Shown: positions 39,398 to 48,474 of the stretch, piece after piece | How positions within the stretch are numbered: position 1 is the first letter of the stretch | Layout of the letters: the number at the start of each line of letters is the position of its first letter | Source: Bacteroidota bacterium | GTDB taxonomy: Bacteria > Bacteroidota > Bacteroidia > AKYH767-A > OLB10 | DNA length: 64,000 nucleotides | Reading direction: 5' to 3' | NCBI GenBank assembly: GCA_019136655.1 | Contig: JAGVTU010000026.1 | Coordinates: 1-64,000, forward strand | Program-made: the position numbers and the translations under genes | Notes under the pieces: generated by a model | Database searches by the model: none | What the model saw: the letters and a program-made list of their open reading frames with translations, nothing else | What the model was told of the DNA's origin: nothing

Positions 39398-41422
39398 ATG
39401 AATCGTTTCAGTCTGTTTTTAGCAAACATTAAAAAACTTGTCGGTGTTTACGTTACCGGTCTGGTAATTCTGTTTGCAATCAGATTGTTTTTTATGACCA
39501 GGATTTTTTCGTGGCAGGAAGCCGGTCAGTTCAAATCAGAAATTATTTCAGCTTTTGTTGTCGGGTGGCGGTTTGATACTATGGTGTTGATGTATGGGTT
39601 GGCCTTACCTGTACTGTTGTGTTTAATTGCTTTACTGTTCCGAACTGAAAAAATTCACATTTGGATCAACATCTTCAACATGCAGTACAGCAAATTTATA
39701 CTGTTCGTTTTTACATTGATTGGAATTGTTGATGTTTATTATTTCAATTACTTTCAGTCGCACATCAATGTGCTGGCTTTTGGTTTGTTTGAAGACGATA
39801 CCGCTGCAGTACTTAAATCGGTATGGACAGATTATCCTGTGGTGAAAGTGGTGATTGCACTGTTGATAGCAAGATTTTTAATTCATCGTACAGTCAGAAG
39901 AATATTCAGAAACATACACGCTGACAGTTCAAAAAAAATTCCTTTGGCTCCACTGTGGTCAGTCATTGTATTGGGAGCTTTTTTTCTGGGTATGCGCGGG
40001 TCAGTAGGCACCTTCCCTTTGCAAATAGATGATTCCACTGTTTGCGATAACAGTAATGTAAATCTATTGCCGATAAACGGAGTGTTTGCAATTAAGGAAG
40101 CTTTTATGATGAGGAGCAGACAAATGAGTATTGACGGCAACATTGCTTTCTTAAAAAATATCGGATTCGGTAATGTTCAGTCAGCTGTCACAACTTATTT
40201 CGATAAACCTGCATCAACAGATCCTTATGAAATTTATTTTGATACCACTGTTGCAAACAATTCTCAAAAGCCATTACCCAATGTAATTTTCTTTCTCATG
40301 GAAAGCATGAGCAACAACAACCTTTACTATCACAGTCCAACACTAAATTTATACGGAGCACTTGAAAAACATCTGAGCAAGGATATTTTTCTCCGCAATT
40401 TTTTACCCAGTGGAAACGGTACCATCAACAGTCTGGAAGGCATTATGGTGAATACTCCTATCACCTCTCTGGCACAGTCAGAATTTAACGGTATTTCGTA
40501 TTCATCATCAGTGGCACTGCCTTTTGTAAATGCAGGTTATGAAACAACCTTCATTACGGGAGGTAAATTCGGTTGGCGAAATATCAATGAGTTTATTCCG
40601 CATCAATATTTTCAGCATGTTGAAAGCAAGGATAATGTGATGAAAGAAATTCCGGGAGCTACAGAATGTGAATGGGGTGTTTATGATCAATATTTGTTTG
40701 ATTATGTGTTTAAGAAACTAAAAGAAGCCAAACGTCCGCAAATGATTTTTGTACTTACCACTACCAACCATACACCGTTTCATCTGCCCGATAATTACAA
40801 ACCTTATACGATAAAACTAACAGCAGAAATAAAATCGAAGTTGCTGACTGATGAAGCTATGGCAGTAAAAAATCTTACTAATCTGCAATATTCCAATGAC
40901 TGTTTAGGGCATTTTATGGATGAGATAAAAGCATCACCATTGGTAAATAATACACTTGTAGCAGCAACCGGTGATCACAACAACCTGATGCTTTTTGATT
41001 TCAATGATGAGCAGTTGTTTTTTCATCGCAGTGTTCCATTTTATTGTTATATCCCTGATGCGTACAAACCACATGTTCCATTGCATGAATGGGGCTCGCA
41101 TAAAGATATTTTTCCTACACTTATCAACCTTTCGTTACCCGGAAGCCGTTATTTTAATTCGGGCGATAATCTTTTTGATACTACAAGCACACCTTCAAAC
41201 ATTTTTGCAACCAACTGGATGAGTATGGAAGCAATGAACAGCAGTGGTGCCGTAAAATTTGGTACAGAAGAAAAATATTTCGAATGGAAAGAAAATCACT
41301 TGTTGGCACCCACCACCACTCCGTCAGAAGATTTAAAAAAACTTATGCAGCGTGCACGTGCACATTATGCAGCTATGGCTTATTTCATTAAAAACGAAAC
41401 CGTGAAGCATCAAAAAAATTAA
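39398..41422 (+). CDS. LTA synthase-like sulfatase-fold membrane transferase
   Basis: A 674-residue protein with about five N-terminal transmembrane helices (residues 15-205) and a large extracytoplasmic alkaline-phosphatase/sulfatase-fold domain. The metal-binding Glu302 is in NVIFFLMESMS, the nucleophile Thr342 is in SGNGTINSLEG, and the late metal-binding motif is AATGDHNN. These are the signatures of the lipoteichoic acid synthase family. Gram-negative members transfer phosphoglycerol or phosphoethanolamine-type groups to glycans or lipids. Bacteroidota do not make lipoteichoic acid, so a role in envelope glycan or lipid modification is inferred. It overlaps no other gene and is tightly downstream of the DUF885 lipoprotein. 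Confidence 0.88.
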   Translation: MNRFSLFLANIKKLVGVYVTGLVILFAIRLFFMTRIFSWQEAGQFKSEIISAFVVGWRFDTMVLMYGLALPVLLCLIALLFRTEKIHIWINIFNMQYSKFILFVFTLIGIVDVYYFNYFQSHINVLAFGLFEDDTAAVLKSVWTDYPVVKVVIALLIARFLIHRTVRRIFRNIHADSSKKIPLAPLWSVIVLGAFFLGMRGSVGTFPLQIDDSTVCDNSNVNLLPINGVFAIKEAFMMRSRQMSIDGNIAFLKNIGFGNVQSAVTTYFDKPASTDPYEIYFDTTVANNSQKPLPNVIFFLMESMSNNNLYYHSPTLNLYGALEKHLSKDIFLRNFLPSGNGTINSLEGIMVNTPITSLAQSEFNGISYSSSVALPFVNAGYETTFITGGKFGWRNINEFIPHQYFQHVESKDNVMKEIPGATECEWGVYDQYLFDYVFKKLKEAKRPQMIFVLTTTNHTPFHLPDNYKPYTIKLTAEIKSKLLTDEAMAVKNLTNLQYSNDCLGHFMDEIKASPLVNNTLVAATGDHNNLMLFDFNDEQLFFHRSVPFYCYIPDAYKPHVPLHEWGSHKDIFPTLINLSLPGSRYFNSGDNLFDTTSTPSNIFATNWMSMEAMNSSGAVKFGTEEKYFEWKENHLLAPTTTPSEDLKKLMQRARAHYAAMAYFIKNETVKHQKN

Positions 41423-41425
41423 AAC

Positions 41426-41455
41426 TTTCAGCTCTTTTGTGCGGGTTGGCTGAAA
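41426..41455 (-). terminator. Possible weak terminator at the 3' end of the 41428 gene
   Basis: TTTCAGC (41426-41432) pairs with GCTGAAA (41449-41455), overlapping the end of the coding region. On the minus strand it is followed by GTTTTAATTTTTTT. The stem is only seven bases with a large loop. Confidence 0.3.
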
Positions 41456-41685
41456 AACCTAATAAACGACCATAATGAAACCAATGCCCACACTCCTTCA
41501 AGAATTACAAAAGGCAGATAGTCAATCATGACGGATGCCAGACAAGCCAAAGCAGCCCCAATAAAATTCATCAGGCTATAACTCCAACTCGGGGTAGTTA
41601 TTAACCGCATGAGTTGCAACACATAAGCTGCCAGAAGAATAAAAACTCCAGTGAATCCAATCCAGTCTGAAACATTCATATTCAT
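41428..41685 (-). CDS. Small CBU_0592-type integral membrane protein
   Basis: An 85-residue protein with three hydrophobic helices: DWIGFTGVFILLAAYVLQL at the N-terminus, a middle segment NFIGAALACLASVMI, and PFVILEGVWALVSLWSFI. This pattern matches the small CBU_0592 family of membrane proteins, whose role is unknown. It reads opposite to both neighbours. Translation could start at Met1 or Met3. The call rests on the motif pattern and even hydrophobicity; no substrate or partner is evident. Confidence 0.72.
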   Translation of the reverse strand: MNMNVSDWIGFTGVFILLAAYVLQLMRLITTPSWSYSLMNFIGAALACLASVMIDYLPFVILEGVWALVSLWSFIRFFSQPAQKS

Positions 41686-41753
41686 GATTCTGTTATTTCT
41701 GCAAAAGAAACTGATTTAAAAGTTATATTCGCACCTCCAAAAAAATAGATAAA

Positions 41754-42893
41754 ATGAAATTTGCTACCAAAGCGCTTCATGCCGGAGTAGAACCTGACCC
41801 GACAACAGGAGCTATAATGACACCTATTTATCAGACTTCAACCTTTGTGCAGGCTTCACCGGGGAACCATAAAGGATATGCATATGCCAGAGGAAAAAAT
41901 CCGACACGTAATCAGCTTGAAAAAAATATTGCTGCTCTCGAAAATGCAAAGTACGGACTGTGTTTCAGCAGCGGAATGGGAGCTGCTGATGCTGTAATAA
42001 AATTACTTAGACCGGGTGATGAAGTAATTACCGGTGATGATTTGTATGGTGGCACCTACCGTATGTTCACCAAAGTGTTTGCACATTATGGAATAAAATT
42101 TCATTTCATCAACCTTGCTGATGCTAACAATATAAGCAAATACTTAAACGAAAAAACAAAATTGATATGGGTGGAAACTCCCACCAATCCTACCATGCAA
42201 ATTGTGGACATTCAGGCATGCAGTGCAATAGCAAAGAAACATGGATGTATTCTGGCAGTTGACAACACTTTTGCATCGCCTTATCTTCAAAACCCAATGG
42301 AGTTGGGTGCTGATATTGTCATGCACTCAGTAACCAAATATCTGGGTGGGCACAGCGATGTGGTGATGGGCGCATTGTGCATGAATGATGATAAAATTTA
42401 CGAACAACTGGCGTTTATCCATAACTCCTGTGGTGCTACACCGGGGCCTATGGACAGTTTCCTAGTTTTGCGTGGAATAAAAACACTTCATCTGCGCATG
42501 GAGCGCCATTGTTTCAACGGAAAAAAAATTGCGGAATTTCTCAAATCTCACCCTAAGATAGATAAAGTTTACTGGCCGGGATTTACCGATCACCCGAACC
42601 ATGAAATTGCGAAAAAACAAATGCGCGATTTCGGAGGGATGATTTCATTCGATATAAAAAGCAGAAAAAAAGAAGATGCTTTTAAAATAGCTTCTTCGGT
42701 AAAAGTGTTTTCATTAGCTGAATCTTTGGGCGGAGTAGAGTCATTAATCAATCATCCTGCTACCATGACGCATGCCAGTGTTCCGGCAGAAGAAAGAGCT
42801 CGCGTAGGAGTAACTGATTCGCTATTGAGATTAAGTGTTGGAGTTGAAGACATAGATGATTTGCTGGAAGATTTGAAACAGGCTTTAAGCTAA
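41754..42893 (+). CDS. Cys/Met metabolism PLP enzyme (cystathionine gamma-synthase/lyase type)
   Basis: A fold type I PLP enzyme of transsulfuration, 379 residues. The N-terminus (FATKALHAGVEPDPTTGAI, PIYQTSTF) and the substrate region YARGKNPTRNQLE are canonical. The phosphate-binding block is FSSGMGAADAV, the ring-stacking and Asp regions are DDLYGGTYRMF and AVDNTFASPYLQ, and the PLP-lysine lies in HSVTKYLGGHSDV. This places it among cystathionine gamma-synthase, gamma-lyase and related enzymes. The residues that separate synthase (MetB) from lyase are not decisive by eye, so I leave the symbol blank. TATATTCG at 41724-41731 may be a degenerate promoter box. Confidence 0.9.
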   Translation: MKFATKALHAGVEPDPTTGAIMTPIYQTSTFVQASPGNHKGYAYARGKNPTRNQLEKNIAALENAKYGLCFSSGMGAADAVIKLLRPGDEVITGDDLYGGTYRMFTKVFAHYGIKFHFINLADANNISKYLNEKTKLIWVETPTNPTMQIVDIQACSAIAKKHGCILAVDNTFASPYLQNPMELGADIVMHSVTKYLGGHSDVVMGALCMNDDKIYEQLAFIHNSCGATPGPMDSFLVLRGIKTLHLRMERHCFNGKKIAEFLKSHPKIDKVYWPGFTDHPNHEIAKKQMRDFGGMISFDIKSRKKEDAFKIASSVKVFSLAESLGGVESLINHPATMTHASVPAEERARVGVTDSLLRLSVGVEDIDDLLEDLKQALS

Positions 42894-42944
42894 TTTTATC
42901 TCTGTTTTTAATTAAAATTCAGCATGAAATTAGTCTAAATTTAT

Positions 42945-42952
42945 TACTTTTG
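42945..42952 (+). promoter_or_regulatory. -7 promoter element for the M43 metalloprotease
   Basis: TACTTTTG matches TAnnTTTG, 33 bases before the ATG at 42986. It overlaps the alternative upstream TTG start at 42950, which supports the later start. Confidence 0.5.
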
Positions 42953-42985
42953 ATTATTCTTATTAATTCATACAATTATATAACA

Positions 42986-45082
42986 ATGAAAAAATTTATT
43001 ACAAGGAATTTATTGATTCTTACAGCCATGACATGGGGTTATGCATCAGCACAAACACATCGTACTCACTGGTGTGCGACTGACGATGTTTGTAATCCAA
43101 TAGAAAACAGCGATCCTGTTGTGCAACAACAAAGACAACAGCTGGAAGCATTCACGCAACAATATGTTTCCAGCTTTCAACCAAGTTATTTCCGAACAAC
43201 AGGAACTCCTGTCTATGTAATTCCTGTGGTATTCCATGTGGTACATAACTGGGGGCCTGAAAACATTTCAGACGAACAGATTTATGATGCTATTCGTGTA
43301 CTTAATCGTGATTACAATCTGCAAAGAACAGATACTGCAAACATCATTCCTTCGTTTAAGGCATTGAATGCTGATGTACAAATTGAATTCCGGCTGGCAC
43401 ATCTTGATCCGTTAGGTAATTGCACCAACGGTATTGATCGCATAGCTTCCACATTAACCTATGACGCTGATGATAATTCCAAATTAAACCCATGGCCTTA
43501 TAACAAATATCTCAACATCTGGACTATTAGCAACTTTGGTGCATCACATGCAGGAGCAGCAGCTTATGCCTACAAACCTGGAACAGCACCTGCAGGCAAA
43601 GACGGAATCATTTCATTATCCAATTACGTTGGAAGCATTGGAACAAGCAGCACCACCAATCAATTTACACTGACACATGAAATAGGTCACTGGCTTAACC
43701 TGAATCACACATGGGGCGGAACAAATCAACCGGGTGTATCTTGCGGTGATGATAATGTTACTGATACGCCCGTTACAAAAGGTTTCACTTCTTGCCCACA
43801 ACCTTCAAATGCAGATATATGTAATCCCGGTATTATCGAAAACTACCAAAACTATATGGATTACAGTTATTGCTATTATATGTTCACATTAGGTCAAAAA
43901 GCAAGAATGTGGGCGGCACTTAACTCACCTATTGGATTCAGAAATCAAGTACATACAGCCTCTAATTTAACTGCCACAGGAACCAATGGCAATGCTACAA
44001 CATGTGTTCCGATTGCAAGTTTTTCATCTATTCAAAAGGTAATATGCGAAGGAGGTGTTGCCAATTTCAATGATGCCAGCGGCAATCTCGATACAGTAGG
44101 AATAACATATTTATGGGATTTCCCGGGAGGAGTGCCATCCAGTTCAACAGATAAAAATCCTACAGGAATTGTTTATCCTACAGCAGGGGCTTATGATGTT
44201 ACACTTACCGTAACTTCTTCAGCAGGATTTGATACACATACTGAAATTGAGAATGTAATTGTAAGACCTGCACAAACCAGCCTTACCGTTCCATTTTCTG
44301 AAAGTTTTGAAACAATAACTTTCCCTTCTGCTGACTGGCTGACAGAAAGTGATGATGGTGATGGATGGGAGCTGACTTCAGCTGCTGCACATACAGGATT
44401 TAATTCTGTAAGCATCAACAATTACAGCGGTAATACTACCAGTTCGAAAGATGTTTTCATCACACCGGGATTCAATCTTACGAATACTACGCAAACCCAG
44501 TTTAAATTTTGGGTGGCATTTGCATTGAAAAACACAGCAGGTTCAGATCAGCTGAAGGTTTATGCATCCAATAACTGCGGTCAGTTATGGAATCTGCGAC
44601 TCACCAAATCAGGTACCGGTTTAGCAACAGTAAGTAATGCAGTTACATCAAACTTTGTACCCACATCAACACAATGGCGTCAGGAAACAGTTAGTCTTAC
44701 ATCAGGGCAATATTCTACACGACCCAATGTTTCACTGAAATTTGAATACACAAATGATGTAGGAAACAATATTTATATTGATGACATTAATTTAAGCGGT
44801 GTAGTAGGTATCAACGACTTCCCGTTATCACAGGAAGATGTAACGATTGTACCTAATCCTGCATACGATAAGTCAACAGTGAATTTTGAATTGTCAAAAC
44901 CTGAAAATGTCTTAATTACTGTGGTAGATATGCTCGGTAATGAAGTTCATCGTATTGCTGATGAAAGATTAGATGCTGGCGAATATCAATACGAAGTAAA
45001 TACCAAATGGGCAAAAGGAATTTACATGGTGCGTATTACAGCAGGCAATCAAATCATCACTAAAAAATTAGTGGTTCAATAA
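42986..45082 (+). CDS. Secreted M43 (pappalysin-type) metalloprotease with PKD domain and T9SS type A sorting signal
   Basis: A 698-residue secreted zinc protease. From ATG 42986 there is a proper signal peptide (MKKFITRNLLILTAMTWGYASAQ). The longer frame from 42950 would bury it and overlaps a promoter box. The zinc motif is at residues 231-241 (HEIGHWLNLNH), followed by TWGG. The third-ligand spacing is kept, but the usual Gly of HExxHxxGxxH is Asn here, as in many Bacteroidota M43 proteins. The Met-turn is in NYMDYSYCYYMFTLGQ. A PKD domain (about 350-430, ITYLWDFPGG) and a jelly-roll domain (about 440-600) follow. The last 80 residues (TIVPNPAYDKSTVNFELS ... KGIYMVRITAG) are a type A T9SS sorting domain. 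Substrate unknown. Confidence 0.92.
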   Translation: MKKFITRNLLILTAMTWGYASAQTHRTHWCATDDVCNPIENSDPVVQQQRQQLEAFTQQYVSSFQPSYFRTTGTPVYVIPVVFHVVHNWGPENISDEQIYDAIRVLNRDYNLQRTDTANIIPSFKALNADVQIEFRLAHLDPLGNCTNGIDRIASTLTYDADDNSKLNPWPYNKYLNIWTISNFGASHAGAAAYAYKPGTAPAGKDGIISLSNYVGSIGTSSTTNQFTLTHEIGHWLNLNHTWGGTNQPGVSCGDDNVTDTPVTKGFTSCPQPSNADICNPGIIENYQNYMDYSYCYYMFTLGQKARMWAALNSPIGFRNQVHTASNLTATGTNGNATTCVPIASFSSIQKVICEGGVANFNDASGNLDTVGITYLWDFPGGVPSSSTDKNPTGIVYPTAGAYDVTLTVTSSAGFDTHTEIENVIVRPAQTSLTVPFSESFETITFPSADWLTESDDGDGWELTSAAAHTGFNSVSINNYSGNTTSSKDVFITPGFNLTNTTQTQFKFWVAFALKNTAGSDQLKVYASNNCGQLWNLRLTKSGTGLATVSNAVTSNFVPTSTQWRQETVSLTSGQYSTRPNVSLKFEYTNDVGNNIYIDDINLSGVVGINDFPLSQEDVTIVPNPAYDKSTVNFELSKPENVLITVVDMLGNEVHRIADERLDAGEYQYEVNTKWAKGIYMVRITAGNQIITKKLVVQ

Positions 45083-45095
45083 GCATTAAAAAACA

Positions 45096-45136
45096 AACAA
45101 AGCCTGAAACTGCAATATGTGGTTTCAGGCTTTGTT
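45096..45136 (+). terminator. Terminator after the M43 protease gene
   Basis: A perfect 15-base stem (AACAAAGCCTGAAAC at 45096-45110, GTTTCAGGCTTTGTT at 45122-45136) with an 11-base loop. It overlaps the upstream extension of the SRPBCC frame, supporting the later start for that gene. The T-run is short, so it may also act as a processing or stability hairpin. Confidence 0.75.
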
Positions 45137-45154
45137 ATTAGCATTCATAAAAAA

Positions 45155-45568
45155 ATGGCAACTAAAGATTTTTCGACACATCTGACCTATATTGTTTATG
45201 CACAACCGGAAGAGGTATATGATGCACTTACCAATCCTGCTCTGATGGCACAATGGATTGAAGGTGATTTTGTTTTTGAGTTGAAAGAAAATGGCAACAT
45301 TGCTTTTTTTGACGGATGGGTAAAAGGTGTACTTGAAGAATTTGTTCCCAACAAAACATTAAGCTATACCTGGAAGCCTAACACCTGGGACAAGAAAACA
45401 AAACCGAGCATAGTAGATATCCGATTTTCAAAAGCTGCAGCCGGAACACAAGTTGAAATTACACACACTCAATTTCCAAGTGCTGAAGAAGCTTCCAAAC
45501 ATCATGAGGGATGGATTACTTATTTTCTTGATCCGTTGAATGATTATTTCATTGCGCGGATGAAATAA
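45155..45568 (+). CDS. SRPBCC / AHSA1-like domain protein
   Basis: A 137-residue single-domain protein of the helix-grip (START/Bet v1-like) fold. Typical features are an N-terminal strand followed by PEEVYDALTNPALMAQWIEG, a central DGWVKGVLEEFVPNKTLSYTW block, and the last strand and long helix with GTQVEITHTQFPS and GWITYFLDPLNDYF. Members bind hydrophobic ligands or act as Hsp90-activator-like proteins; the ligand here is unknown. The open frame runs upstream to 45119, but that part lies in a terminator hairpin, so ATG 45155 (MATKDFST) is preferred. The stop directly abuts the stop of the converging AAA+ gene. Confidence 0.85.
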   Translation: MATKDFSTHLTYIVYAQPEEVYDALTNPALMAQWIEGDFVFELKENGNIAFFDGWVKGVLEEFVPNKTLSYTWKPNTWDKKTKPSIVDIRFSKAAAGTQVEITHTQFPSAEEASKHHEGWITYFLDPLNDYFIARMK

Positions 45569-47068
45569 TTATTCTTCAGAATCTTTTTCGTGACGGAAGT
45601 TCATCATTGACCCCATCAGATCTTTGAACTGCAAACCACTTGCAAGCTGCAGTTTGCTTATTTGCGAAAATTCTGAAAGGCCATGTAGCAAAAATTCCAT
45701 CCACAGAAGAAGATTATCACCATGGAGCTTATTACTAAAAGACTTTACAGTTGACTCCAGACCGTTTACACTGCGAAGATTTTTTTCATATTCACCATTG
45801 GCAGACTGAAACCATACATCCAGTTCATTTCCCTCATCAAACCAGCCTGTAACTGTTGCAAACACATTTTCCTTTTTTGACTTTTTAATTTTTTCAGGAT
45901 CGGGAAAATACTCTAAAAATATCTTCCTGACAGCTTTACCAATCAATGTGTATGCTACATTTTGTATTCCTTCCAGTTCGCCTTCATATACCAATTCAAC
46001 CTTTCCGGTGATAGCAGGAATAATGCTGTATAAATCACTGATCCTTGCCTGAGTGGTTGACTCATTATTGAGCAACATTCTTCTTTCGCAGGCACTGTAT
46101 AAACTTTCCAGTGCTGAAATGGTAAGGCGTGCACTCACTCCGCTTTTTTGATCAATGAGGTCGCTCTTTCGGGCTTCCATGGCTATTTGTTCTATCAATA
46201 CGGTGAGCAATGAATCTACATTTATCTTTTTCTTCTGTTCATCAGAAATACGTGCCTCCTGCGAAGTTATAGCTCCTGATACTTCAATAGACTTTGGGTA
46301 ATGCGTCAGTATCTGACTTCCGATTCTGTCTTTCAGAGGTGTTACGATGGAACCCCTGTTGGTGTAATCTTCAGGATTGGCAGTAAACACAAACTGAATG
46401 TCGAGTGGCAATCTCAATTTAAAACCTCTGATCTGAATATCTCCCTCCTGCAAAATATTAAACAAAGCCACCTGAATACGAGGTTGCAAATCGGGCAACT
46501 CATTTATCACAAAAATGTTTCTGTTGCTGCGTGGCAGCAATCCGTAATGTATCACTCTTTCATCGGCATAGGTGAGCTTCATGGAAGCTGCTTTTATGGG
46601 ATCAACATCACCTATTAAATCTGCCACTGAAACATCAGGTGTTGCAAGTTTTTCGGTGTACCGTTCAGAGCGATGCAACCATGATACAGGAGTTTTGTCA
46701 CCCATATCTTCAATCATACTTTTAGCCATTCTCGAAATCGGGTTCATGGGATCATCGTTCAAATCGGTACCTGTAACAAAAGGAACATACTCATCAAGTA
46801 AATCTGTCATCAACCTTGCTATGCGTGTTTTGGCCTGACCACGTAAACCGAGCAGTAAAATATTGTGCCGTGCCAGAATTGCTGTCTGCAACTGAGGAAT
46901 TACAGTATCGTCATAACCCTTTATTTCGGTAAAAACAGGTTCCTTACGCTGCAGTATTTGAATGAGATTATCTCTTAGTTCATCCTTAATATTCTTTGGT
47001 TTGTATCCACTCCGTTTTAATTCTCCAAGTGTGGTAATATTTTTAATTTTCATAAATGATTTTGTCAA
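45569..47068 (-). CDS. Magnesium-chelatase-type (MoxR-like) AAA+ ATPase
   Basis: A 499-residue cytoplasmic ATPase of the chelatase/MoxR clade. The P-loop is at residues 74-81 and reads GLRGQAKT, where GxxGxGKT is usual (Ala in place of the last Gly). The Walker B strand ends FVINE at 186-190, with Asn where Asp is normal. The clade's DELPDL-like motif is present as NELPDL. A sensor-1 Asn is in FVFTANPEDY. The C-terminal 130 residues are unlike MoxR and I do not recognise them. The start may be Met6 (MKIKNITTLGELK). It follows the VWA gene by five bases. Such AAA+/VWA pairs commonly remodel or insert cofactors into a target protein; the target here is not encoded beside them. Confidence 0.85.
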   Translation of the reverse strand: MTKSFMKIKNITTLGELKRSGYKPKNIKDELRDNLIQILQRKEPVFTEIKGYDDTVIPQLQTAILARHNILLLGLRGQAKTRIARLMTDLLDEYVPFVTGTDLNDDPMNPISRMAKSMIEDMGDKTPVSWLHRSERYTEKLATPDVSVADLIGDVDPIKAASMKLTYADERVIHYGLLPRSNRNIFVINELPDLQPRIQVALFNILQEGDIQIRGFKLRLPLDIQFVFTANPEDYTNRGSIVTPLKDRIGSQILTHYPKSIEVSGAITSQEARISDEQKKKINVDSLLTVLIEQIAMEARKSDLIDQKSGVSARLTISALESLYSACERRMLLNNESTTQARISDLYSIIPAITGKVELVYEGELEGIQNVAYTLIGKAVRKIFLEYFPDPEKIKKSKKENVFATVTGWFDEGNELDVWFQSANGEYEKNLRSVNGLESTVKSFSNKLHGDNLLLWMEFLLHGLSEFSQISKLQLASGLQFKDLMGSMMNFRHEKDSEE

Positions 47069-47073
47069 ACGTT

Positions 47074-48168
47074 TTATCGCACTGATTTTTTTCTGTTTCT
47101 TACGTAATCTTCAAATACAAATTCTCCTAACCCATTCAGCGAACTGTAGAATGCGCGTCCTTTATTTATCTCTGTAAACTCTCTTACAAACTGCTGAAGA
47201 TATGGGTCGGTAGCAATCATAAAAGTAGTAATGGGAATATGCAGACGTCTGCAATGTGCAGCCAGACTGAAAACGTGATTCATTATTTTTCTGTCGAGGC
47301 CAAAACTGTTTTTATAATATTCAGCACCTTCTTTGAGGCATGTTGGCTTGCCGTCAGTTATCATAAAAATTTGTTTGTTGGCAGTTTTACGTCTTCGCAA
47401 TAAGTCCATTGCCAATTGCAGACCTGCAGAAGTATTGGTATGATAAGGGCCAATCTGCAGGTAGGGCAAGTCTTTTACAGTAATTGGAAAAGCATCATCA
47501 CCAAAAGTTATGATATCGAGTGTGTCTTTGGGATAGCGTGTGCGAATTAACTCTGCCAGCGCCATGGCAACTTTCTTGGCAGGAGTTATTCGGTCTTCAC
47601 CATACAAAATCATGGAGTGAGAAATATCAATCATCAGCACAGTAGAATTCTGAGTCTTAAATTCTCTCTCCTGAATTTCCAGATCGTCTTCTGTTATCTG
47701 AAAATCATCTACACCATGATGTATTTGTGCGTTTTGCAACGACTGTGTCATGTTGATGATATCTGCAGTATCGCCAAACTGAAACGGACGTAAATCAGTA
47801 CTCCATTCATCCCCTTGTCCGGTATAAAATGTTTTATGATTCCCTTTCCCTGCCTTTTTTAGTTTTCCAAACACTTCATCCAATGATTGTTTTCTGATGC
47901 TTTGTTCCGAGCGCGAAGTCATCATCAGTGCTCCGCTTTCATTATTCTCTTTGATATAACCATTCTCTTGCAGGTCACGGATAAAGTCACCCAGGCCGTA
48001 ATTTTTATCTGTAAGCTGGTACTGCTTATCTAACTCTGTGAGCCACGATAATGCTTCAGCCACATCTCCAGAAGTATAGGTGAGTAATTCCAAAAATAAC
48101 CGTAGCAAGCGATCAAACGGATTCTCATCAGGAGGTGATATAAATTTTGTGAAACGAATGCCCGGCAT
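47074..48168 (-). CDS. VWA-domain protein, partner of the AAA+ ATPase
   Basis: A 364-residue cytoplasmic protein with a C-terminal von Willebrand factor A domain (about 170-355). Its metal-ion-dependent adhesion site is complete: DISHS at residues 181-185, the Thr in TNTSAGLQLA (about 246) and the Asp in MITDGKPT (about 272). The N-terminal 165 residues are helical and charged (PFDRLLRLFLELL, LSWLTELDKQY) and match the helical regions that precede VWA in chelatase-type adaptor proteins. It has no signal peptide. It is the first gene of a two-gene unit with the AAA+ ATPase, resembling the ChlI/ChlD or CbbQ/CbbO arrangement. The partner protein acted on is unknown. Confidence 0.85.
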   Translation of the reverse strand: MPGIRFTKFISPPDENPFDRLLRLFLELLTYTSGDVAEALSWLTELDKQYQLTDKNYGLGDFIRDLQENGYIKENNESGALMMTSRSEQSIRKQSLDEVFGKLKKAGKGNHKTFYTGQGDEWSTDLRPFQFGDTADIINMTQSLQNAQIHHGVDDFQITEDDLEIQEREFKTQNSTVLMIDISHSMILYGEDRITPAKKVAMALAELIRTRYPKDTLDIITFGDDAFPITVKDLPYLQIGPYHTNTSAGLQLAMDLLRRRKTANKQIFMITDGKPTCLKEGAEYYKNSFGLDRKIMNHVFSLAAHCRRLHIPITTFMIATDPYLQQFVREFTEINKGRAFYSSLNGLGEFVFEDYVRNRKKSVR

Positions 48169-48425
48169 TGAATGGAATTGAAGTTATAAAAATACGGTAA
48201 AGGAATAAACATAGCATCTCAAATAAAGTTTGAATGCCAAATTCATAACAGGAGAACCCCATTGAAAGGAATGTAATAACACCCGATGATAAAACTATAA
48301 TAAAAGGTAAAGTTTTACTTCTACCGGCAATTCAAAACTACATTGAAATGCCCGTGCTGTTTTAGATTTTGTTTTAAATGGGGTAGTATTATTTTCATGG
48401 CAATTACAAAAAGCACAAAAAAATA
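48169..48425. other. Intergenic region between the VWA gene and the SWIB terminator
   Basis: No gene is apparent. Two near-matches to TAnnTTTG on the minus strand (TATTTTTA and TATGTTTA, within 60 bases of the VWA start) could be its promoter but each has one mismatch. Nothing else is recognised. Confidence 0.4.
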
Positions 48426-48455
48426 ACGGGGAAAATTCTCACGAATTTTCCCCGT
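48426..48455. terminator. Bidirectional terminator after the SWIB gene
   Basis: A perfect 13-base stem (ACGGGGAAAATTC / GAATTTTCCCCGT) with a four-base loop TCAC and T-runs on both outer sides. It ends the SWIB transcript on the minus strand. Confidence 0.9.
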
Positions 48456-48474
48456 ATTTTTTCTTACAGAAATC

